A stretch of DNA of 47,131 nucleotides from Ruminococcus sp. AF46-10NS (GCF_003474435.1 NZ_QRNF01000027.1:1-47131); one strand, 5' to 3'; shown: positions 1 through 8,673, counted from the first letter of the stretch. Made by a program: numbers and translations. The notes: generated from the letters alone by a model not told the origin.

Positions 1-152
1 AGATGTTGAAAGGAATCAGAGTATCGTCAAAACAGGAACTTATTGACCGTATCTACAAATACTTTGATGAGGTGAATGAAGTACCAGTAGTCTACCATTG
101 GAAATATAAGATGGATAACTTTGGAAAGGAAGATATTGGTCTAGCTAATTAA
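1..152 (+). pseudogene. IS630-type transposase, 3' end only
   Basis: The window opens inside an open frame that is readable from position 3 and stops with TAA at 150-152. The 49 visible residues contain a string ending VVYHWKYKMD, which resembles the extreme C-terminus of IS630-family DDE transposases. The catalytic D, D and E residues would lie upstream, outside the window, so I cannot tell whether the element is intact. It sits directly before a TraX-like gene and other recombinase debris. The right inverted repeat should lie between about 153 and 200, but I could not define it without the left end. Confidence 0.6.
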
Positions 153-203
153 TTTACTGTCTACTAGAATAAAATTAAGAAAGGTGTCTGAAAAGAAAAA
201 CTT

Positions 204-917
204 ATGAACAATATAAAAGAACGAATCAAGATATTCTCAGGAGCGCAATTGAAATATATCGCTTTTTTATCGATGTTCATTGACCATACGAATAAGGCAT
301 TGATCTATCCAAATCTGGATGGAGGAGCATTGAATCGATTGAGTGATTTTTTTGATATTTTAGGAAGAATCGCTTTCCCGATATTTATCTTCCTTCTTGT
401 GGAAGGATATTTCCACACAAGTACTAAATGGAGATATTTAGTTACACTTCTTGTATTTGGAGTGATATCAGAGGTTCCGTTTGATATGTGCACATCGGCT
501 AGATTTGTTGAAATCAACTGGAACAATATTATGTTTACACTGGCACTTGTGCTTGCTATGATCTGGGTGATCGATGTACTGAAAGAAAAGATGGCGTCAC
601 TACCGAAGGCTTTGTGGTATTTCGTATCATTTCTCATTGTAGCGGTGTTGTGCATTGTAGCAATGAATGCAAGTCTGGACTACGAACATCATGCGGTACT
701 GATCGGTTATTTCTGTTATATTTTTCATGAGAGATGGGTACTTGGAATTCCGTTTTGTTACATTTCTATGTTTAAAGAGCCGTGGGCTCTGCTTGGATTT
801 GGACTGACACTTACTTACAATGGAGAGCGTGGAAAACAGAATAAGTTAGTAAATTATCTTTTCTATCCGGTGCATTTGCTGATTTTAGGAATCATAAGAA
901 TGTATCTTGGAATTTAA
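204..917 (+). CDS. TraX family integral membrane protein
   Basis: A 237-residue hydrophobic protein with about six to seven predicted membrane segments. It matches the TraX family (PF05857) in the early FSGAQLKYIA and MFIDH motifs, the LGRIAFPIF segment, and the C-terminal YLFYPVHL segment. F-plasmid TraX acetylates pilin. Chromosomal Firmicutes homologues are common, often carry the name, and their role is not established. The ATG at 204 has only a weak upstream purine stretch (AAGAAAGG lies about 20 bases away), so the start is less secure than the family call. A strong hairpin terminator follows directly. Neighbours on both sides are mobile-element remnants, so it may have arrived with one. 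Confidence 0.85.
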   Translation: MNNIKERIKIFSGAQLKYIAFLSMFIDHTNKALIYPNLDGGALNRLSDFFDILGRIAFPIFIFLLVEGYFHTSTKWRYLVTLLVFGVISEVPFDMCTSARFVEINWNNIMFTLALVLAMIWVIDVLKEKMASLPKALWYFVSFLIVAVLCIVAMNASLDYEHHAVLIGYFCYIFHERWVLGIPFCYISMFKEPWALLGFGLTLTYNGERGKQNKLVNYLFYPVHLLILGIIRMYLGI

Positions 918-922
918 AAAGA

Positions 923-955
923 GGGCGTAAATGTGAATGCATTTACGCCCTTTCG
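923..955 (+). terminator. Rho-independent terminator after the TraX gene
   Basis: An 11-bp perfect stem (923-933 with 940-950, arms GGGCGTAAATG and CATTTACGCCC) has a 6-base loop. It is followed by TTTCGCTTCT and preceded by an A-rich stretch, so it could work in either direction. Confidence 0.85.
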
Positions 956-964
956 CTTCTATAT

Positions 965-2242
965 TTGAGGAAGCCTTTAGTATATTTTCATTTCTTCATA
1001 CAGATTCGATTTATTTCGATTAATGACAGCTATGACAGTGCATCAAGCAGCGGAATGACTGGTGGAATGAATGTAGCATTGCAGAATCTGGTATACAATA
1101 TGTATAGCCTGGATTTGTCCAAGAAAATTTCATCAGCAATGCAGACAAGAACAAAAAATGGCACACGCCTTCCGGTAAATGCCAGATATGGCTATAAAAA
1201 AGGAAAAGATGGAAGGCTGGAAGTTGATCCGGAAGCCGCAAAAGTCGTGAAAATGATTTTTCGGATGGCAGCGGAGGGAACAAGTTTTGCAGATATTACA
1301 AGGGAATTGAACAGACAGGCGATTGCCACTTGTGATGAACAGAAATTATCAAGAGGGGATCAGGTGCAGTTCCAGAGGTTTGACACGATCAAAAAGAAAC
1401 ACTGGAGTGCTACGACAGTAGCGGCAATTGTCCGGGATGAGATTTATATTGGAACCAGAATCTGGGGCAAAACACGTTGCAGTATGTATACTGGCCATAA
1501 AGCAGTTCTGAATGATGAAACAGAATGGGTTCGCCTGGAAAATCACCATACGGCAACTATAGACAGGCAATTGTTTGAAAAAGCAAATGAAATGCATCCG
1601 AAAAAGAAGAGAAGTGTTGCGAAATCACGCACCAATTTTACTCTGGAAAGACGTAAAAAACAGCCGGCATTGCTGCTATGTGCCAACTGTGGGCATTCTT
1701 TACTAAAAGAAACACAGCATCTGCTGAAATGCTCAGATGCCCGAACCAATGGAGATCCTGTGTGCTGAAGTCTGGTGATTCGTAGAGAACCGATGGAGGA
1801 GAATATCCTTGGGCTTGTCCATCAGTATGCAGCGTCAATGTTGGAAAAAGAAAAGAAAGTATCTTCCAAAAGGCAATGTGAATACAAAGAGATCAATACT
1901 ACAGAATTGCAAAAACAGAGCCGACAGTTGACCTCGGAAAAGATGAAACTCTATGATGATTACAAAGATGGTCGTATAGATCGTGATTTGTATAAGCAGA
2001 GAGCTGAAAAGATAAGTGTACAGCTGGAGAAAATCAAACGAAAAATAGAAGATGCGGAGAATAGCAAAAAGCTTCTTGAACAAAATGAACTTTCTGATAA
2101 AATAAAACTAAAAGATTTCTTGGGAATTCAGAAGTTCGATACAGAGAAGCTGCGTGAGATTATCAAGGTGATCCGTGTTCATAGTCAGGATGAAATTGAA
2201 ATCGAATGGAATTTTGACGATATTTTTTCAGAACAGAGATAA
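965..2242 (+). pseudogene. Large serine recombinase, decayed
   Basis: The readable frame begins with IRFISIND, which in large serine recombinases lies at the end of the catalytic resolvase domain. The first ~100-150 residues, including the nucleophilic serine, are missing. What remains in order is the recombinase domain (PF07508-like, GYKKGKDGRLEVDPEAAKVV), a zinc-ribbon CANCGH with a downstream cysteine, and a long charged coiled coil ending near 2242. An in-frame TGA at 1766-1768 splits the frame between the zinc ribbon and the coiled coil, and the rest continues in the same frame. With the catalytic domain gone and a nonsense codon, this is a genuine pseudogene. It probably marks a lost integrative element. 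Confidence 0.88.
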
Positions 2243-2284
2243 CTTGAGCAGGACAAAAATAACTTATCAGAAGATAATAAAGGT

Positions 2285-2323
2285 GCCGGGACTACCTGAT
2301 GGAAGCGTCAGATAGTCTTCGGC
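2285..2323. repeat. 39-bp palindromic element at the recombinase 3' end
   Basis: GCCG at 2285-2288 pairs with CGGC at 2320-2323. Inside this, 2290-2299 pairs with 2308-2317 with one mismatch, leaving an 8-base loop. An A-rich then T-rich run follows (about 2325-2344). It could be the recombinase gene's terminator, although the T-run is displaced by about 15 bases. It could also be an imperfect palindrome of the attachment-site kind. Confidence 0.45.
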
Positions 2324-2353
2324 AGAAAAAAATAAATTTTTTTTGTCCTATAC

Positions 2354-2536
2354 TTGACACATCCACATATGCTGAGACATACGTTTTGCACCAGATGTGC
2401 AGAAGCTGGTCTAGATATCAAAGTTTTACAAATGATCATGGGACATAGTGACATAAGCATTACAATGAACATATACAATCATGTAGATGCTGCAAGAGTA
2501 CAGAATGAAATGAAAAAGCTTGAAAATGTAATGTAA
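2354..2536 (+). pseudogene. Tyrosine recombinase (phage-type integrase), C-terminal fragment
   Basis: About 60 residues remain. They carry the end of the integrase catalytic domain: HMLRHTF (H-x-x-R box), LQMIMGHSDI (conserved GH) and MNIYNHV with the nucleophilic tyrosine. A full integrase has 300-400 residues, so everything upstream, including the first catalytic arginine, is lost. The frame fuses at about 2345 to unrelated sequence next to the serine recombinase remnant. The nominal start codon at 2354 is therefore only where the frame opens. No function is expected. Confidence 0.9.
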
Positions 2537-2543
2537 TAATCAG

Positions 2544-2575
2544 AGCCATTCCCTTTATTGGGCGTGGCTTTTTAT
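2544..2575 (+). terminator. Terminator after the integrase remnant
   Basis: AGCCA at 2544-2548 pairs with TGGCT at 2565-2569, with an inner CCC/GGG helix, followed by TTTTTATT. Confidence 0.65.
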
Positions 2576-2584
2576 TATGACAAT

Positions 2585-2608
2585 TTTTGTGACAAATTTT
2601 GTGACAAA
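2585..2608. repeat. Perfect 12-bp tandem direct repeat
   Basis: TTTTGTGACAAA occurs twice head to tail (2585-2596 and 2597-2608), 48 bases after the integrase stop codon. Repeats of this size beside an integrase are reminiscent of arm-type binding sites or att-site debris. That link is inference. Confidence 0.5.
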
Positions 2609-2717
2609 CAAAAGAAAATAGACGCAACCAGACGAAACATTGTTTGGCGTAGAAACACCGGAAATCATTGAAAACAAAGGGCTCTTGATATATGATGAAA
2701 CAAGTTAAAGCCTATTA

Positions 2718-2746
2718 TTGCGTTCTAAATAAAAATCCTGTATAAT
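2718..2746 (+). promoter_or_regulatory. SigA-type promoter of the G1P dehydrogenase gene
   Basis: TTGCGT at 2718-2723, a 17-base spacer and a consensus TATAAT at 2741-2746. The predicted transcript starts near 2753. It carries a small hairpin (CAGCGT/ACGCTG, 2771-2787) before the AGGAGG ribosome site at 2807-2812. Confidence 0.75.
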
Positions 2747-2822
2747 ACCAAACTGTAATATTGTATCATTCAGCGTAAAACACGCTGTGAATTATCAAGA
2801 TAAGTCAGGAGGATATAAATAC

Positions 2823-4088
2823 ATGCGAGTCGATGCGGACGATTTTGCCCGACCTTGCAGCTGCGGGAGGGAGCACCACATAGACGTTAAGGAAATTATC
2901 ATTGAATCAGGAGCTATCGGAAAACTGGAAAAAGAAATGTCGGACGGAGATCTGAAAGAATATATTTCCCCGCTTCTGATCTGTGATACCAACAGTTACA
3001 AAGTAACAGAGGAACTGATGGAAGATATCTACGACAGGTGTCAGGTTCTGGTCCTGGATGCTGAGGATCTTGAGGCAGACGAGAGAGCTGTTGAAATCGT
3101 GGAGAATTACATGGAAGAGGATATTGATCTTGTACTTGCAGTAGGGGCAGGTACTATCCATGACCTCAGCAGATTTGTTGCCCATCAGTACCGGATTCCT
3201 TTTGTTTCTGTGCCCACCGCAGCCAGTTCAGACGGATTTGCTTCCACAGTGGCAGACATGACATGGAATGGCATGAAGAAAGCAGTGAAAGCTGAGGCAC
3301 CGCTTTATGTTTTTGCAGATACGGATATTTTTGCGAAAGCACCGAAGAGACTTACAGCAGCAGGTGTGTCGGACATTCTGGGTAAATACATTGCCCTGGC
3401 TGACTGGAAGATATCCAGTCTTCTCACCGATGAATACTACTGTGCAGAAGTGGTGAATCTGGAAACAAGAGCACTCCGGGTGGTGAAAGACAATCTGAAA
3501 GAGATCGCAGCAGGAGAGGAAGATGCCTGTGAGAAGCTGATGTATGCACTGGTACTTTCAGGGCTTGCCATGCAGATGACCGGGAATTCCAGACCAGCAT
3601 CAGGAGCAGAGCATCATCTTGTTCATCTTTGGGATATGGAAGTTCTTAACGGACATCTGGATGCACTTCATGGGGAAAAAGTTTCAGCAGGAACCATGGT
3701 TGCCCTTATTGAATATAAGAAGATTGCAGATGCTATCCGCAGAAAAACCTGTAAAGTGCATACCCACATAGAGGAAGACCGGGAATTTCTGCAGAGCACA
3801 TTCGGGAAAAAAGGTGTTCTCAATGCTATCGAGAAGGAGAATGCACCGGAACTTCTGGATGCGATCAGCACAAGACAGCTCAGTGATGCACTGCCGGAGA
3901 TCATGCAGCTCATTGATGCGCTGCCAGCTGTGACAGATATGCAGGAAATGATGAGCAAGGCCGGGTGCGTAAGCAGAGTTCGTGATATCGGATTGCCGGG
4001 AGAAGCGGTTTCCGACAGTCTCCGACTTGCACCGTATACAAGAAGAAGGATGAGCCTTCTGAGACTCCGTAAATTATTGATATATTAA
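2823..4088 (+). CDS. sn-glycerol-1-phosphate dehydrogenase (AraM/EgsA family)
   Basis: This 421-residue cytoplasmic enzyme should reduce dihydroxyacetone phosphate to sn-glycerol-1-phosphate with NAD(P)H. The fold is that of iron-containing alcohol and glycerol dehydrogenases. Visible signatures are the CSCG near residue 12 typical of the AraM branch, nucleotide-binding GAGTIHD (108-114), [11 protein letters not shown], and likely metal ligands in GVSD, AEHH and LHGEK. In Bacillus the product feeds PcrB to make heptaprenylglyceryl phosphate, whereas archaea use it for membrane lipids. I chose ATG 2823 because AGGAGG lies 10 bases upstream. An in-frame GTG at 2787 has no comparable site. It has its own promoter and precedes the isoprenoid gene ispF by 45 bases. 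Confidence 0.88.
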   Translation: MRVDADDFARPCSCGREHHIDVKEIIIESGAIGKLEKEMSDGDLKEYISPLLICDTNSYKVTEELMEDIYDRCQVLVLDAEDLEADERAVEIVENYMEEDIDLVLAVGAGTIHDLSRFVAHQYRIPFVSVPTAASSDGFASTVADMTWNGMKKAVKAEAPLYVFADTDIFAKAPKRLTAAGVSDILGKYIALADWKISSLLTDEYYCAEVVNLETRALRVVKDNLKEIAAGEEDACEKLMYALVLSGLAMQMTGNSRPASGAEHHLVHLWDMEVLNGHLDALHGEKVSAGTMVALIEYKKIADAIRRKTCKVHTHIEEDREFLQSTFGKKGVLNAIEKENAPELLDAISTRQLSDALPEIMQLIDALPAVTDMQEMMSKAGCVSRVRDIGLPGEAVSDSLRLAPYTRRRMSLLRLRKLLIY

Positions 4089-4132
4089 GTACAGATAAAA
4101 GACTTCAAAATTTTTTTGCAGGAAAGGCAGGG

Positions 4133-4636
4133 ATGATCGGTTTGATGAGAGTAGGAATGGGATATGATGTACATAAGCTGACAGAAGACAGAGATCTGAT
4201 TCTTGGCGGAGTGAACATTCCATGGGAAAAAGGTCTTCTGGGACATTCTGATGCAGATGTACTGATACATGCCATTATGGATGCGCTTCTGGGAGCAGCG
4301 GCTCTAGGCGATATCGGAAAACATTTTCCGGACACAGATCCGGCATACAAAGGAATTTCCAGTGTGAAGCTCCTGGTGCATGTGGCAGGACTTTTGAAAG
4401 AGAATGGTTATGCAGTAGGAAACATCGATGCAACCATCATTGCCCAGAAGCCGAAGATGGCACCGCATATTCCAAAGATGAGAGAGAACATTGCACAGGC
4501 ACTAGGAATTGACATATCACAGCTGAATATCAAGGCAACAACGGAAGAAGGCCTTGGTTTTACAGGACAGGGAGAGGGAATCTCCTCTCAGGCGATCTGC
4601 TCCCTGTATAGAATCGGGAAATTGGAGGAAGAGTAA
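4133..4636 (+). CDS. ispF: 2-C-methyl-D-erythritol 2,4-cyclodiphosphate synthase
   Basis: IspF (167 residues, about usual length) cyclises CDP-methylerythritol 2-phosphate to MEcPP, the fifth step of the non-mevalonate isoprenoid pathway. The zinc ligands are visible as D12 and H14 in GMGYDVH and H46 in DADVLIHA. The [12 protein letters not shown] loop appears as DIGKHFPD, and FTGQGEG is the conserved C-terminal turn. AGGAAAGG lies 5 bases before ATG 4133. A second ATG at 4145 would give the more usual N-terminus and cannot be excluded. It is followed after one base by cysS, so the two are probably co-transcribed. Confidence 0.95.
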   Translation: MIGLMRVGMGYDVHKLTEDRDLILGGVNIPWEKGLLGHSDADVLIHAIMDALLGAAALGDIGKHFPDTDPAYKGISSVKLLVHVAGLLKENGYAVGNIDATIIAQKPKMAPHIPKMRENIAQALGIDISQLNIKATTEEGLGFTGQGEGISSQAICSLYRIGKLEEE

Positions 4637-4637
4637 C

Positions 4638-6046
4638 ATGAAGATTTTTAACACACTGACAAGGAGAAAAGAGGAATTCGTACCTCTGGAAGAGGGCAAG
4701 GTAAAGATGTATGTCTGCGGACCTACTGTATATAATCTGATCCATATCGGAAATGCCCGCCCTATGATCATTTTTGATACGGTACGAAGATATATGGAAT
4801 ATAGAGGATATGAAGTAAACTATGTATCCAACTTTACAGATGTAGATGACAAGATCATCAAGAAAGCCATCGAAGAAGGTGTTTCTGCAGAAGAGGTCTC
4901 CACACGTTACATTAAAGAGTGCAAAAAAGATATGGCAGATATGAATGTAAAACCTGCCACAACAGCACCGCAGGCTACGCAGGAGATCCAGGGAATGATT
5001 GACATGATCCAGACTCTCATTGATAAAGGCTACGCTTATCCGGCAGCAGATGGAACTGTATACTTCCGCGTAAAGAAATTCAAGGAATACGGTAAACTCT
5101 CTCACAAGAATCTGGATGATCTTCAGTCAGGATTCCGTTCCCTGAAAGTATCCGGTGAAGATCAGAAAGAAGATCCGCTTGATTTCGTACTCTGGAAACC
5201 GAAGAAAGAGGGCGAGCCTTCCTGGCCGTCACCATGGTGTGACGGCGTCCTGGCTGGCATATTGAGTGTTCCGTTATGTCCAAGAAATATCTTGGCGAGG
5301 AGATCGATATCCATGCAGGTGGAGAGGATCTGATTTTTCCGCATCATGAGAATGAGATCGCACAGAGTGAGTGCTGCAATGGCAAAATTTTTGCAAGATA
5401 CTGGATGCACAACGGTTTCCTGAACATCGATAACCGCAAGATGTCCAAATCTCTTGGAAACTTCCGTACAGTCCGCCAGATTGGTGAGCAGTATGATCTT
5501 CAGGTGCTTCGTTTCTTTATGCTGAATGCACATTACAGAAGCCCGTTAAACTTCAGCGCAGATCTGATGGAAGCTGCAAAGAACTCTCTGGAGCGTATCC
5601 TGGAGGCAGCAGGCAAACTTAAGGACCGTAAAGACAATGCAGCCAAAGAGAGCATTACAGGAGAAGAGCTTGAACTTCTCAAAGAAGCAGAAGGCTTTGT
5701 TACCAAGTTTGAAGATGCCATGGATGATGATTTTAACACAGCAGATGCCCTGGCTGCAATCTTCGAGCTTGTCAAATTCGCAAATACAAATGTAGATGAG
5801 AACAGTTCCAGAGAGTTTGCAGGTGGTCTTTATGAGGAGCTTTTCAAACTCAGTGATGTACTTGGCCTGAAGATTGAGAAGAAAGAGGAAATCCTTGACA
5901 AAGAGATCGAAGATCTGATCCAGGAGCGTCAGGCTGCAAGAAAAGCAAAAGACTTCAAGAGAGCAGATGAGATTCGTGATGAGCTTCTCAAGAAAGGTAT
6001 CATTCTTAAAGATACAAGAGAAGGTGTGAAATGGCAGAGAGCTTAA
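4638..6046 (+). CDS. cysS: Cysteinyl-tRNA synthetase, broken by one missing base
   Basis: Class I synthetase that charges tRNA-Cys. The N-terminal part has CGPTVYN and the HIGN signature, and the C-terminal part has KMSKS (RKMSKSLGN) and [13 protein letters not shown]. The frame breaks at about 5246. The sequence reads GGCGT where GGCCGT is needed to give the expected [11 protein letters not shown]. Replacing one C restores a 469-residue protein of normal length. Without it the first frame ends at 5333 and the second covers 5276-6046. The start at 4638 has GGAGGAAG 7-14 bases upstream. The enzyme is essential, so a consensus error is much more likely than a real mutation. The 3' end overlaps mrnC by 16 bases. 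Confidence 0.95.
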
Positions 6047-6465
6047 ACCGGCTTAAAGAGCTGTTTGATCTTAAAGATACAGATCTTCGGACTTATTCAC
6101 CGCTGACGCTGGCTTATATCGGGGACGGTGTTTACGAGCTTGTGATTCGGACAATACTTGTAAAAAAAGCAAACTGTCCGGTAAACCGACTTCATAAAAA
6201 GGCCAGCAGCCTTGTAAAAGCGTCTGCTCAGTCTGGAATGATGGAAGTGATTGAACCGCTTCTGACAGATGAGGAGAAAAGTGTTTACCGCAGGGGCAGA
6301 AATGCTCATTCTGCTACTATGGCGAAGCATGCTACCATGGCAGATTACAGACGTGCCACAGGTTTTGAGGCATTGATGGGATATCTGTATCTGAAAGAGG
6401 ATTTTTCAAGGATACTGGAACTGGTCCGTGCAGGGCTTGAGAAGGAGGAGTTTAAAGTTGACTGA
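6031..6465 (+). CDS. mrnC: Mini-ribonuclease III
   Basis: A 144-residue protein made of an RNase III catalytic domain without the double-stranded-RNA-binding domain, as expected for Mini-III, which trims 23S rRNA precursors in Bacillus. The catalytic-domain motif is present as LAYIGDGVYELVIR. Other conserved stretches are RGRNAH and FEALMGYLYL. The start overlaps the end of cysS, and AGAGAAGG lies upstream at 6017. cysS-mrnC-rlmB is the standard Firmicutes order and supports the call. Confidence 0.93.
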   Translation: MAESLNRLKELFDLKDTDLRTYSPLTLAYIGDGVYELVIRTILVKKANCPVNRLHKKASSLVKASAQSGMMEVIEPLLTDEEKSVYRRGRNAHSATMAKHATMADYRRATGFEALMGYLYLKEDFSRILELVRAGLEKEEFKVD

Positions 6466-7191
6466 GATGATAGAAGGAAGAAATGCGGTTCTTGAGGCAT
6501 TTCGTTCCGGTAAGTGTGTAGATAAACTTTTTATCTTGGATGGATGCCAGGACGGCCCGGTGCGTACTATCGCAAGAGAGGCCAGAAAGCATGATACGAT
6601 CGTGAAATTTGTTCCAAAGGAACGTCTGGATTCCATGAGTGAGACTGGCGCACATCAGGGAGTGATCGCTCAGGTTGCAGCTTATGATTATTCCACAGTG
6701 GAGGATATCTTAAAGAAAGCAGAAGATAAGGGAGAGGCTCCTTTTATCATTCTTCTTGATAATATCGAAGATCCTCATAATCTGGGGGCTATCATCAGAA
6801 CTGCCAATCTTGCAGGAGCTCATGGAGTGATCATCCCGAAACACAGAGCTGTAGGTCTGACAGCTACAGTAGCGAAGACTTCTGCAGGTGCACTGAATTA
6901 TACACCGGTAGCCAAAGTTGCCAATTTGGGACAGACGATCGATGAGCTGAAAGAAAAAGGCATCTGGTTCGTCTGCGCAGATATGGACGGAGAAGTGATG
7001 TACAGACAGAATCTTACAGGTCCGATCGGCCTTGTGATCGGAAATGAAGGAAATGGCGTCAGCGTCTTGTAAAAGAAAAATGTGACTTTACAACTGCGAT
7101 CCCGATGAATGGAGATATCGATTCCCTGAACGCTTCCGTAGCTGCAGGAGTACTTGCTTTTGAGATCGTAAGACAGAGAATGTCAAAATAA
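6458..7191 (+). CDS. rlmB: 23S rRNA 2'-O-methyltransferase, SpoU/TrmH group 3, broken by one missing base
   Basis: A SPOUT-fold RNA methyltransferase with an N-terminal substrate-binding domain (EGRNAVLEA) and the catalytic SpoU domain. SpoU motifs are [18 protein letters not shown], a second set around [13 protein letters not shown], and the final [11 protein letters not shown]. RlmB methylates G2251 of 23S rRNA. The frame breaks at about 7063, where AGCGT should be AGCCGT. With one C restored the protein continues through RLVKEKCDF to the stop at 7191 (244 residues, normal). TTG 6458 is preferred because AAGGAGG ends 9 bases upstream; ATG 6467 is the alternative. It overlaps the mrnC stop by 8 bases. 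Confidence 0.92.
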
Positions 7192-7253
7192 ATACATTGA
7201 ATACAGCAGGTTACTGTTTACGGTAACGACAGCAGAAGCTGTGTGGAGAGAGA

Positions 7254-7838
7254 ATGTGCCGATATAATGAGACTGCGGATGAAATCCTGATCAGACGACT
7301 CAGGGAGGGGGAATCTGCAATAGCAGATTATCTGATGGAAAAATACAAAGGACTGGTCAAAAAAAAGGCCCGTGCCATGTTCCTGATGGGAGGAGATACT
7401 GATGATCTGATCCAGGAGGGGATGATCGGACTGTTTAAAGCAGTGCGTGATTACCAGCCGGACAGGGAGGCTTCTTTCCAGTCTTTTGCAAACCTGTGCA
7501 TTGACAGACAGATATATACCGCGATCAGAAGCTCCAACCGACAGAAACATCAGCCGCTGAATACGTATGTGTCACTGAGCAGCAGTGACACCGAAGAAAA
7601 TCTGAGAGATTCCTGGGTGGAGCATGATAATCCGGAATCCATTCTTATAGACAGAGAAAATGTAAGTGCCCTGGAGCAGGAAATGGAAAAGAATTTAAGT
7701 CCTCTGGAGAACCAGGTGCTTCATCTGTATCTGGATGGAAACGGTTATGTTGAAATCGCAGAGATCCTGGGGAAAACACCTAAATCTATTGACAATGCAC
7801 TGCGCAGAATCCGTAAAAAAATAAAAAAATATTTCTGA
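7254..7838 (+). CDS. sigH: RNA polymerase sporulation-type sigma factor SigH
   Basis: A sigma-70 family factor of 194 residues. Region 2 (DDLIQEGMIGLFKAVRDYQP, then ASFQSFANLCIDRQI) should bind core polymerase and the -10 element. Region 4 (YVEIAEILGKTPKSIDNALRRIR) forms the C-terminal helix-turn-helix. Length and RQKHQPLNTYVSLS match SigH/Spo0H, which controls the switch to stationary phase and sporulation. It follows rlmB by 62 bases, as in Bacillus (where yacP lies between them). ATG 7254 has GGAGAG a few bases upstream. In non-sporulating gut species SigH can regulate competence-like functions instead, so the target set cannot be read from sequence. Confidence 0.9.
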   Translation: MCRYNETADEILIRRLREGESAIADYLMEKYKGLVKKKARAMFLMGGDTDDLIQEGMIGLFKAVRDYQPDREASFQSFANLCIDRQIYTAIRSSNRQKHQPLNTYVSLSSSDTEENLRDSWVEHDNPESILIDRENVSALEQEMEKNLSPLENQVLHLYLDGNGYVEIAEILGKTPKSIDNALRRIRKKIKKYF

Positions 7839-7926
7839 ATAATTCTTCTTGATTCTCTTTCATTTTGAGAATAAAAGTATTACAATAAAGGGTAAAAGAA
7901 GCGGAAAAAGAAAGGAGACCAAGACC

Positions 7927-8268
7927 ATGGCAAAGATCAATAAATATTGGGGACTGGTTGCTGTAGGCGCACTGACAGCTGCGGCAGCAGGTGCAGTTGC
8001 AGCACTTGTGACAAGAAAGAAAGCATACGAGGAAGACTTCGAAGATGATTTCGACGATCTTGACGATTTTGAGGAAGATGACAAGAAGGAAAAAAAAGAA
8101 GAGAAGGAAGAAGTTTTCCAGGACTGGGACAAGACAACATCTGAGACTGTAGATGCAGCGAAAGAGGAAGCTCCGACTGAGGAGAAAGCAGAAGAGGATT
8201 CTGAGGAAGAGTCCGAAGAAGAGGAAGCTGCTGAGACAGAAGACGAGACAAGCGGCACAGAAGAATAA
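7927..8268 (+). CDS. Small acidic membrane-anchored protein of unknown function
   Basis: 113 residues. An N-terminal hydrophobic helix (about residues 7-27, ending in TRKK) is followed by a tail made almost entirely of D, E and K with some S, T and A, likely disordered. ATG 7927 is chosen because AAAGGAG sits at 7910-7916. The basic residues after the helix suggest a tail inside the cell. Comparable small acidic proteins are frequent in Lachnospiraceae, but I recognise no functional family. A strong terminator follows. Confidence 0.7.
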   Translation: MAKINKYWGLVAVGALTAAAAGAVAALVTRKKAYEEDFEDDFDDLDDFEEDDKKEKKEEKEEVFQDWDKTTSETVDAAKEEAPTEEKAEEDSEEESEEEEAAETEDETSGTEE

Positions 8269-8281
8269 ATAATAAAAAGAA

Positions 8282-8330
8282 ATCCCACAGAATTACCGAT
8301 TATTAACCCGGGTTCTGTGGGATATTTTTT
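8282..8330 (+). terminator. Terminator ending the ispF-sigH region
   Basis: An 11-bp perfect stem (8282-8292 with 8313-8323, arms ATCCCACAGAA and TTCTGTGGGAT) has a 20-base loop and is followed by ATTTTTT. Confidence 0.9.
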
Positions 8331-8358
8331 ATAGTAGGATTTTGAAGTAAAAAAATAA

Positions 8359-8431
8359 AGCTGCTGACGGGAATCGAACCCGTGACCTCCGCCTTACCAA
8401 GGCGACGCTCTACCGACTGAGCCACAGCAGC
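8359..8431 (-). tRNA. tRNA-Thr (anticodon GGT)
   Basis: The minus strand folds as a complete cloverleaf of 73 nt. The acceptor stem is GCTGCTG/CAGCAGC, the D arm GCTC-AGTCGGTA-GAGC, the anticodon arm TCGCC-TTGGTAA-GGCGG with anticodon GGT, and the T arm ACGGG-TTCGATT-CCCGT. The discriminator is U and CCA is not encoded. The T-rich flank immediately downstream probably ends transcription. It lies divergent from glnS. Confidence 0.97.
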
Positions 8432-8466
8432 TTGTTGTGCGATGTTGTCACCGCTCACAGTTGTTT

Positions 8467-8495
8467 ATATTATCAGATGATAAGCATATTGTCAA
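8467..8495 (-). promoter_or_regulatory. Promoter of tRNA-Thr
   Basis: Read on the minus strand: TTGACA (8490-8495), a 17-base spacer and TAATAT (8467-8472). This is near-consensus and sits about 36 bases upstream of the mature tRNA 5' end. Confidence 0.8.
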
Positions 8496-8567
8496 CAGTT
8501 TATTTTGAAAAAAATTTATTGAGTATTAAGTAGCTGAGAATTACATGAAATGATAAGGCAATTAAAA

Positions 8568-8608
8568 AAATACTGCAAGAGCATCTGGAATGATGTTTTG
8601 CGGTATTT
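8568..8608. terminator. Long hairpin between tRNA-Thr and glnS, possible bidirectional terminator
   Basis: 8568-8578 pairs with 8598-8608 (11 bp, one G-U), with an inner GCATC/GATGT helix and a 6-base loop. An A7 tract precedes it and TTTT follows, so it reads as a terminator on the minus strand (seven U) and weakly on the plus strand. No gene in the surrounding 429 bases explains it. Confidence 0.5.
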
Positions 8609-8673
8609 TCTGAGAAATAAGCAGTTGTTATTTGAAAGCAATCTGGGTTTTAATGCAAGCGTTTGTCTTCTGA

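Noticed and set aside
1766..1768. In-frame TGA in the serine recombinase as selenocysteine or programmed readthrough
   Set aside because: The gene has also lost its catalytic N-terminus, no SECIS-like hairpin is evident directly after the codon, and the family has no selenoproteins. A nonsense mutation is simpler.
7860..8288. Serine-rich 142-residue reading frame on the minus strand
   Set aside because: It is the mirror of the GA-rich acidic tail of the plus-strand gene, has no ribosome site, and its composition simply reflects the opposite strand.
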